64,000 nt of DNA from G963668655 sp963668655 (lineage in GTDB: Bacteria > Myxococcota_A > SURF-8). The DNA lies in NCBI GenBank assembly GCA_963668655.2, contig CAXXPQ010000002.1, positions 1,240,001 to 1,304,000 of the forward strand. Direction: 5' to 3'. Shown here piece by piece: positions 59,530-64,000 of the stretch (position 1 is its first letter; every line of letters starts with the position of its first letter). Position numbers and translations under genes: made by a program. The notes under the pieces were generated by a model. It did no database searches, was not told the origin of the DNA, and saw only the letters and a program-made list of their open reading frames with translations.

Positions 59530-60189
59530 CTATCGGGCCGCCTCCCGGATGGCCCGGATGGCCGCCCCGCGATCCGGCTTGCCGAACACCGCCGAGCCCG
59601 CCACGAAGCAGTCCGCCCCGGCCTTCGCCGCCCGGCCCACGGTCTCCGGACCGATGCCGCCGTCCACCTGGATGCGGCAGTCCAGCCCGCGCGCCGAAAT
59701 CATGGCCCGCAGCCTCTCGATCTTCGGCAGGACGTTCGGGATGAAGCGCTGGCCGCCGAAACCCGGGTTGACCGTCATCAGAAGCACCATGGCGCAGTCG
59801 TCCAGAACGTACTCCAGGCATTCCAGCGGCGTGTGGGGATTCAGGGCCACCGCCGGACGGGCGCCGCATTCCCGGATCCAGGCCAGGCTTCGGTGCAGGT
59901 GGGGACAGGCCTCGGCGTGCACGGAGATCCAGTCCGCCCCGGCCCTGGCGAAATCCTCCACGTAGCGGTCCGGTTCCTCGATCATCAGATGCACGTCCAC
60001 GGGGAGTTTCGTCGCCTTGCGCACGGCGTCGGTCACCAGGGGCCCGATGGTGATGTTCGGCACGAAACGGCCGTCCATCACGTCCACGTGAATCCAGTCC
60101 GCGCCGCCCGCCTCGACCTCTTGCACTTCCGCTCCCAGGCGGCCGAAATCGGCCGAAAGAATGGAAGGCGCGATCAGAATATCCGTCAT
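59530..60189 (-). CDS. rpe: Ribulose-phosphate 3-epimerase
   Basis: 219 residues from the ATG at 60189. Blocks SILSADFGRLG, ADWIHVDVMDGRFVPN, PVDVHLMIEEPDRYV, MTVNPGFGGQRFIP and IQVDGGIGPETV contain the metal ligands and catalytic Asp residues. It interconverts ribulose-5-P and xylulose-5-P in the pentose-phosphate or Calvin pathway. Divergent from dnaX. Confidence 0.97.
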   Translation of the reverse strand: MTDILIAPSILSADFGRLGAEVQEVEAGGADWIHVDVMDGRFVPNITIGPLVTDAVRKATKLPVDVHLMIEEPDRYVEDFARAGADWISVHAEACPHLHRSLAWIRECGARPAVALNPHTPLECLEYVLDDCAMVLLMTVNPGFGGQRFIPNVLPKIERLRAMISARGLDCRIQVDGGIGPETVGRAAKAGADCFVAGSAVFGKPDRGAAIRAIREAAR

Positions 60190-60277
60190 GATTTCCCTTT
60201 CCGGAATCGGTTGTCCGCAAGCATCCGAAACTCGCCCGCGCCTTTCCGGCGTTTCGCGAGGAATCCCTGGCTTCCTT

Positions 60278-60306
60278 CTTGTACCACAGCCCGAAAAACG
60301 ATGCAA
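60278..60306 (-). promoter_or_regulatory. Sigma-70-like promoter of rpe
   Basis: Minus strand TTGCAT (60301-60306), 17-base spacer, TACAAG (60278-60283), about 90 bases before the rpe start. Confidence 0.45.
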
Positions 60307-60334
60307 CGCCGCCGGACATTCCCTTCGTCGGGTG

Positions 60335-60363
60335 TTGCCAGCCCCGGGGCCTTGTGCTATGAT
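60335..60363 (+). promoter_or_regulatory. Sigma-70-like promoter of dnaX-ybaB-recR
   Basis: TTGCCA (60335-60340), 17-base spacer, TATGAT (60358-60363), 48 bases before the dnaX start. Confidence 0.6.
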
Positions 60364-60410
60364 CCCGCCACCACCTCCACGGACGGGGGGCGGACAAGGA
60401 GCGAAATTCC

Positions 60411-62219
60411 ATGTCATACCTGGTTCTGGCGAGAAAATACCGGCCCGGCGCGTTCGAGGAAATCATCGGACAGCGGCACGTCACCCGCACACTGCAAAAC
60501 GCCATCCGCAAGGGAAAGGTCCACCACGCCTTTCTTTTCACCGGAACGCGCGGCGTGGGCAAGACCACCACGGCCCGGGTGCTGGCCAAGGCGCTGTGCT
60601 GCCTGGATTCGGACGGCCCCACGGACACGCCCTGCGGGCGCTGCGAAATGTGCCGGGCCATCTCGGCGGGAAACGCGGTGGACATCAACGAAATCGACGG
60701 CGCGAGCAACAACAGCGTCAACGATATCCGGGACTTGCGCGACAACGTGCAATACCGTCCCCAGCACGCCCGCTTCAAGATTTACATCATCGACGAAGTT
60801 CACATGCTGTCCACGGCGGCCTTCAACGCGCTTTTGAAGACCCTGGAGGAACCGCCCGAGCACGTCAAGTTCATGTTCGCCACCACGGAAAGCCACAAGA
60901 TCCCCCAGACCATTCTTTCCCGCTGCCAGCGCTACGATTTCAAGAGTGTCTCGGCCGTGGAACTGGCCGAGCACCTGCGCGGGCTCCTGGAACGCGAGGG
61001 CGTGTCCGTCAGCGAGGGCGCGCTGGCCACCATCGGGCGGCTGGCCCGGGGTTCGGTGCGGGACTCGCTCAGCCTCACCGACAGCGTGATCGCCTATGCC
61101 GGGGAAAGCGTCTCGGAAGAGGACGTGCGCACGGTGCTGGGCCTGGCGGACGCGGCGGTGTTCGAACGCATCGTTCGGGCGCTGGTGGACCGAAACGGTC
61201 CGGAGGTCTTCCGGGCGGTGGAGGAACTGGCCGATTACGGGCACGACATCCGCCAGTTCGGGAACGATTTTCTCGAATATCTGCGGGATCTTACCCTGGT
61301 TCGCTCCCACCCGGCCGCCGCGGAGCGCCTGGGACGGCCGGACACCGAGGTCCGGGCGCTGACCGAACTGTCGCAGAAGGCCGATCCGTCGGAGTGGATC
61401 GCCTGGTTCGACCTGATGGTGGAGGGCCAGGAACGCATCGCCCGCTCCGAGCAGGCGCGTTACATGTTGGAACTGACCCTGGCCAAGATGTTGCAACTGG
61501 GGCGCATGCGTCCCGTGGACGACCTTCTGGCCGGATTGAGCCGCCTGGCCCGCAATCTGCCGCCCGAAAGCGCCGGAACGGGGAGAACCTCCGCGCCGCC
61601 GCCGGGCGCGGGAACGCGGCCGACGCGCTCGAAGGCCGTTTCCGAAACCCGGACGACGACGCCCGCCCCGGAATTTCCGACGGACCCGGGCCCCGATCCG
61701 GAACCGCCCATCGACATCCGCACGGGAAAACCCATGCCGGGCGATCCCCTTCCGGAAAAAGACCGCGCGAACCCGCCGGGCGAGGGCGCACGGCCTCCCG
61801 CCGACTGGGAAGGGTTCGTGGAACGCTTCAAGACCGAAAGCCGGGCCTTGTGGTCGGCGCTGATGACCTGCCGCCCGCTGGCGATCGGAAACGGGCGGGT
61901 GCGCTTCGAATACCCGGATACGCCCGTGGCTTTCGAGCAGATCGGCTCGCCGGAGGGCGGACGCCGCCTGCAAGAGGCGGCCGGGGAACTTTTCGGAAAA
62001 ACGCTGGTCGTCGAGGCGGTCAGGGGCGCGGCCGGAAGCGTGGGCGCGCCGTCTCTGGCCGAGCAGGATCGGGCGGAAGCGCGGCGTTTGCGCGAACAGG
62101 CCGTGGAGCGCGGAAAAAAAGATGAAACCGTTACCCTTTTAAGGGAAGTTTTCGAAGGGGGCAAGGTCAAGGTGACCCCCCTGGCGGCCGCCCCCGGAGC
62201 CGCCGGATCGAAACGCTGA
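60411..62219 (+). CDS. dnaX: DNA polymerase III subunit tau (clamp-loader ATPase)
   Basis: 602 residues. The AAA+ domain carries FTGTRGVGKTTTARVLAKALC (Walker A), the zinc Cys group CGRCEMCRAI, KIYIIDEVHMLS (Walker B, DEVH) and the arginine-finger region TILSRCQRYDF. A Pro-rich linker (about 380-470) leads to a C-terminal tau-like domain. At the 3' end an in-frame A-AAA-AAA heptamer (62114-62120) is followed by hairpins, so a shorter product may also be made (see findings). First gene of dnaX-ybaB-recR. Confidence 0.97.
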   Translation: MSYLVLARKYRPGAFEEIIGQRHVTRTLQNAIRKGKVHHAFLFTGTRGVGKTTTARVLAKALCCLDSDGPTDTPCGRCEMCRAISAGNAVDINEIDGASNNSVNDIRDLRDNVQYRPQHARFKIYIIDEVHMLSTAAFNALLKTLEEPPEHVKFMFATTESHKIPQTILSRCQRYDFKSVSAVELAEHLRGLLEREGVSVSEGALATIGRLARGSVRDSLSLTDSVIAYAGESVSEEDVRTVLGLADAAVFERIVRALVDRNGPEVFRAVEELADYGHDIRQFGNDFLEYLRDLTLVRSHPAAAERLGRPDTEVRALTELSQKADPSEWIAWFDLMVEGQERIARSEQARYMLELTLAKMLQLGRMRPVDDLLAGLSRLARNLPPESAGTGRTSAPPPGAGTRPTRSKAVSETRTTTPAPEFPTDPGPDPEPPIDIRTGKPMPGDPLPEKDRANPPGEGARPPADWEGFVERFKTESRALWSALMTCRPLAIGNGRVRFEYPDTPVAFEQIGSPEGGRRLQEAAGELFGKTLVVEAVRGAAGSVGAPSLAEQDRAEARRLREQAVERGKKDETVTLLREVFEGGKVKVTPLAAAPGAAGSKR

Positions 62220-62235
62220 CAGGCAGGAGAAGTCC

Positions 62236-62550
62236 ATGAAAGGAAACATGAACCAGTTGTTGAAACAGGTCCAGCAGATGCAGTCCAAGCTGACCAGCAT
62301 GCAGGACAAGATGGCCGACGAAACCGCCGAGGGCCAGGCCGGAGGCGGCATGGTGAAAGCCACCGTGAACGGCAAGCAGGAGTTGTTGAAGGTGGAACTG
62401 GAAAAGGACGTGGTGGACCCGGAAGACATCGAAATGCTTCAGGATCTCATCGTCGCCGCCGTCAACGCCGCCATGAAGAACATGCAGGACCGCATGAATT
62501 CCGAAATGGGCAAGATCACCGGCGGCATGAAGATCCCGGGCATGTTCTAG
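62236..62550 (+). CDS. YbaB/EbfC-family nucleoid-associated protein
   Basis: 104 residues, rich in Met and Lys. The family shape is clear: NQLLKQVQQMQSKL, then GGGMVKATVNGKQELLKVEL and DPEDIEMLQDLIVAAVNAAM. It binds DNA as a dimer. Position between dnaX and recR is the standard one. Confidence 0.96.
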   Translation: MKGNMNQLLKQVQQMQSKLTSMQDKMADETAEGQAGGGMVKATVNGKQELLKVELEKDVVDPEDIEMLQDLIVAAVNAAMKNMQDRMNSEMGKITGGMKIPGMF

Positions 62551-62557
62551 CCCCTTC

Positions 62558-63157
62558 ATGAGCGCCTCCGATCCCATTTCACGCCTGGCGCTGGAACTGG
62601 CCCGCCTGCCGGGCATCGGCCGCAAGTCCGCCATGCGGCTGACCTATTTCCTCCTGCGCAGCAAGGACGACCTGCCCGAGCGTCTGGCCGAGGCCATTCG
62701 CTCCGCCCGTGCGGATCTGCTGTTCTGCGGCCGCTGCGGCAACATGGCCGGAGAGGATCCCTGCCCCGTCTGCCGGGACGCCCGGCGGGACGCGTCCACC
62801 CTTTGCGTGGTGGAACAGGCCCCGGATCTTTTGGCCATCGAGGCCACCGGGGAGTATCGCGGACTCTACCACGTTCTCCAGGGGGCCATCTCGCCCTTGA
62901 ACGGCGTGGGGCCGGAGGATCTGCGCATCCGCGAGCTGCTTCTGCGCATGGGCGAGGAAGAGGTGAACGAGGTCATCGTGGCCACCAATCCCACGGTGGA
63001 CGGCGAGGCCACGGCGCTGTATCTGCGAAAGATACTGGCTCCGTCCGGGGTGCGGGTCACGCGGCTGGCCTCCGGCATTCCCGTGGGCGGCGACCTGGAA
63101 TACCTGGACCGCGAGACCATCGGCAAGGCCCTGGCCGGTCGCCGGGAACTGACGTAG
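62558..63157 (+). CDS. recR: Recombination mediator RecR
   Basis: 199 residues. HhH (LPGIGRKSAMRLTYFLL), the Cys4 zinc finger (CGRCGNMAGEDPCPVC) and the Toprim domain (CVVEQAPDLLAIEATGEYRGLYHVL, TNPTVDGEATALYL) are all present. With RecO and RecF it loads RecA at gaps. Starts eight bases after ybaB. Confidence 0.97.
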   Translation: MSASDPISRLALELARLPGIGRKSAMRLTYFLLRSKDDLPERLAEAIRSARADLLFCGRCGNMAGEDPCPVCRDARRDASTLCVVEQAPDLLAIEATGEYRGLYHVLQGAISPLNGVGPEDLRIRELLLRMGEEEVNEVIVATNPTVDGEATALYLRKILAPSGVRVTRLASGIPVGGDLEYLDRETIGKALAGRRELT

Positions 63158-63572
63158 AAGCGTCATCGAAACGACAAGACTTAAATTTAAATCCGACAAA
63201 AACGGATGTCGGAACCACGGTATCCGAGTCGCATCCCAAAAACGACCGCAAGTTCCCGATATCACGGGGTAATCCGCGAAAAAACGCGCCGTCCGGACGG
63301 ATGCCCCCAAACCGGCGATGCGAGAACGCGCCGGAATTCGGGCCGGAATCGTCGGAACCGCTGGATATCATGGAGGAATTCTCCTCTTCCGACCCTTCCC
63401 CTGATGCCAGCCCAAAAGGGCCTGAAAGCGCCCCCACGGGCGTGCGGTCCGGGCGCGCGCAAAAACGGCGGATTCCCTTGGAAGATCATGGGGTTGCACG
63501 CCAAAAAGCGTTCACCCGGACGGAACGCGAAAACGGAGCGAAAAACGGGAGGGTAAAAATCGACCTCCGGCC

Positions 63573-63602
63573 TTGACATATACGTATTAAATGTAGTATG
63601 AT
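63573..63602 (+). promoter_or_regulatory. Strong sigma-70-like promoter
   Basis: Perfect TTGACA (63573-63578), 18-base spacer, TATGAT (63597-63602). Confidence 0.65.
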
Positions 63603-63627
63603 TTTAAGTAGATCAGATACAATGGTT

Positions 63628-63659
63628 CCGACAAGAATTCGAGTGTCGGGCTCTTTTTT
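63628..63659 (+). terminator. Terminator about 50 bases after the promoter
   Basis: CCGACA (63628-63633) pairs with TGTCGG (63644-63649) and is followed by GCTCTTTTTT. With the promoter at 63573 it would give a very short RNA or attenuate the downstream NTPase gene. Confidence 0.6.
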
Positions 63660-63662
63660 GTT

Positions 63663-63684
63663 GGTTCGAGTCTCCGACCCGGCA
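63663..63684 (+). other. tRNA 3'-end-like segment, possible attachment-site remnant
   Basis: GGTTCGAGT, CTCCG, ACCCGGC, A fits in length and order the T-loop (TTCGAGT), T-stem 3' strand, acceptor 3' strand and discriminator base of a tRNA. The 5' parts are absent, and the T-stem 5' side does not pair. No intact tRNA with this acceptor is in the window. Confidence 0.35.
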
Positions 63685-63694
63685 TGACCTTGAA

Positions 63695-63715
63695 GAGCAG
63701 GTCTTCGACCTGCTC
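63695..63715. repeat. Perfect 9-bp inverted repeat before the NTPase gene
   Basis: GAGCAGGTC-ttc-GACCTGCTC, 30 bases upstream of the NTPase start; could be an operator or RNA hairpin. Confidence 0.5.
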
Positions 63716-63745
63716 CAACGAAGGCTTGCTTTCTATGGAGTGGCT

Positions 63746-64000
63746 ATGGATATTATTGGGAAACTAAATAAGGCTTTTCACCCGTCGGAAGAAATAAAGG
63801 ATCCTCATTTTTTTGTTGGTAGAGGATATGAAATTAAAGCTTCATTAAAAGCCCTAAGGCTGCCTGGCTCCTTTATTTCAGTCTGGGGCAATCGAGGCAT
63901 TGGAAAAAGTTCTCTTTCCCGACAAATTGCCAATATTGCCTCCGGCAATGACACCCTACCAACTGCTCTTGGATTAAAGAATCTAATACCTCAGGGTGGA
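63746..64000 (+). CDS. P-loop NTPase, 3'-truncated by window edge
   Basis: The frame stays open from the ATG at 63746 to the window end (85 residues). GGAG precedes the ATG at good spacing. The protein begins MDIIGKLNKAFHPSEEI, then FVGRGYEIKASLKAL and the Walker A motif G48-N-R-G-I-G-K54-S55 in SVWGNRGIGKSSLSRQIA. The FVGR-x-EI-x-L pattern ahead of a Walker A is usual for AAA/STAND and ORC/Cdc6-like NTPases, many of them in defence systems. Codon use is AT-rich, unlike the preceding core genes. The effector domain is beyond the window. Confidence 0.7.
   Translation, partial: MDIIGKLNKAFHPSEEIKDPHFFVGRGYEIKASLKALRLPGSFISVWGNRGIGKSSLSRQIANIASGNDTLPTALGLKNLIPQGG

Larger units (their letters stand above)
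63158..63745. other. Gene-free junction between recR and the AT-rich NTPase segment
   Basis: The first 400 bases are GC-rich with no convincing coding frame. From 63573 on the composition turns AT-rich and holds a promoter, a terminator, a tRNA-3'-end-like segment and an inverted repeat before the NTPase start (see separate entries). Confidence 0.6.

Noticed and set aside
63200..63580. Overlapping frames of 86-257 residues after recR
   Set aside because: Composition is Arg/Pro/Ser-rich in all frames, there is no Shine-Dalgarno, and the segment reads like GC-rich intergenic DNA.
1..64000. CRISPR array, rRNA or intact tRNA
   Set aside because: No regularly spaced repeats with unique spacers, no rRNA motifs and no complete tRNA cloverleaf were found by eye; short tRNAs could still be missed without a search tool.

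Overview
The window is a stretch of high-GC bacterial chromosome. It carries the conserved rimP-nusA-ylxR-infB-rbfA-nrnA block, dnaX-ybaB-recR, purF and rpe, plus an unusually large number of predicted lipoproteins, many with an Asp-Gly-Asp (PDGD) low-complexity tether after the lipobox. MopE-type metal-binding motifs, clostripain-type C11 peptidase, TPR proteins and an orphan FliJ-like protein fit a Gram-negative of the former Deltaproteobacteria (Myxococcota-like or a related candidate lineage). That placement is inferred from gene content only. The flavodiiron protein, the electron-transfer flavoprotein, tyrosine phenol-lyase, the Fe-S-type PurF and the 4Fe-4S protein point to an anaerobic or microaerobic, amino-acid and fatty-acid using life style.

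Layout. 1-5.6 kb: end of a flavodiiron protein, RNA phosphodiesterase, TPR protein, GNAT, then a fadR-etfB-etfA operon on the minus strand with a clear FadR-type operator (TGAATGA-N4-TCATTCA) at its promoter. 5.9-12.3 kb: C11 peptidase and a second PDGD lipoprotein, tyrosine phenol-lyase, and a decayed PDGD lipoprotein. 12.4-24.8 kb: accessory zone with a membrane protein, GNAT, an AT-rich phospholipase-D-like gene, PDGD lipoproteins, an AT-rich ApeA-type HEPN gene, a rhomboid-like pseudoprotease and an esterase. 24.9-30.1 kb: receiver protein, metallophosphoesterase, geranylgeranyl-reductase-type flavoprotein, alanine-type aminotransferase. 30.4-41.2 kb: lipoproteins (one with six 56-residue Cys-rich repeats), a DegT aminotransferase, and a minus-strand operon (SDR, acyltransferase) followed by an AT-rich Mrr-like nuclease and a ferredoxin/flavodoxin membrane protein. 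41.6-50.1 kb: lipoprotein, GNAT and the rimP-nusA-infB operon with a leader terminator. 50.3-63.2 kb: small basic protein, purF, a ProA-like protein without the catalytic Cys, the UbiB kinase - dGTPase-like - DUF4124 lipoprotein operon, FliJ-like, rpe, dnaX-ybaB-recR. 63.6 kb-end: start of another AT-rich segment with a P-loop NTPase.

Two themes stand out. First, single AT-rich genes with defence-type domains (PLD-like, ApeA/HEPN, Mrr-like PD-(D/E)XK, P-loop NTPase) sit one at a time between high-GC genes. This suggests repeated acquisition of individual defence cargo rather than one large island. Second, a dispersed family of surface lipoproteins shares only the lipobox and the PDGD tether while the attached domain differs (peptidase, esterase, Cys-rich, beta-type); this looks like a modular surface-display family. 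All functions are read from sequence motifs; no database search was run. I saw no rRNA, intact tRNA, CRISPR array or intact insertion sequence.
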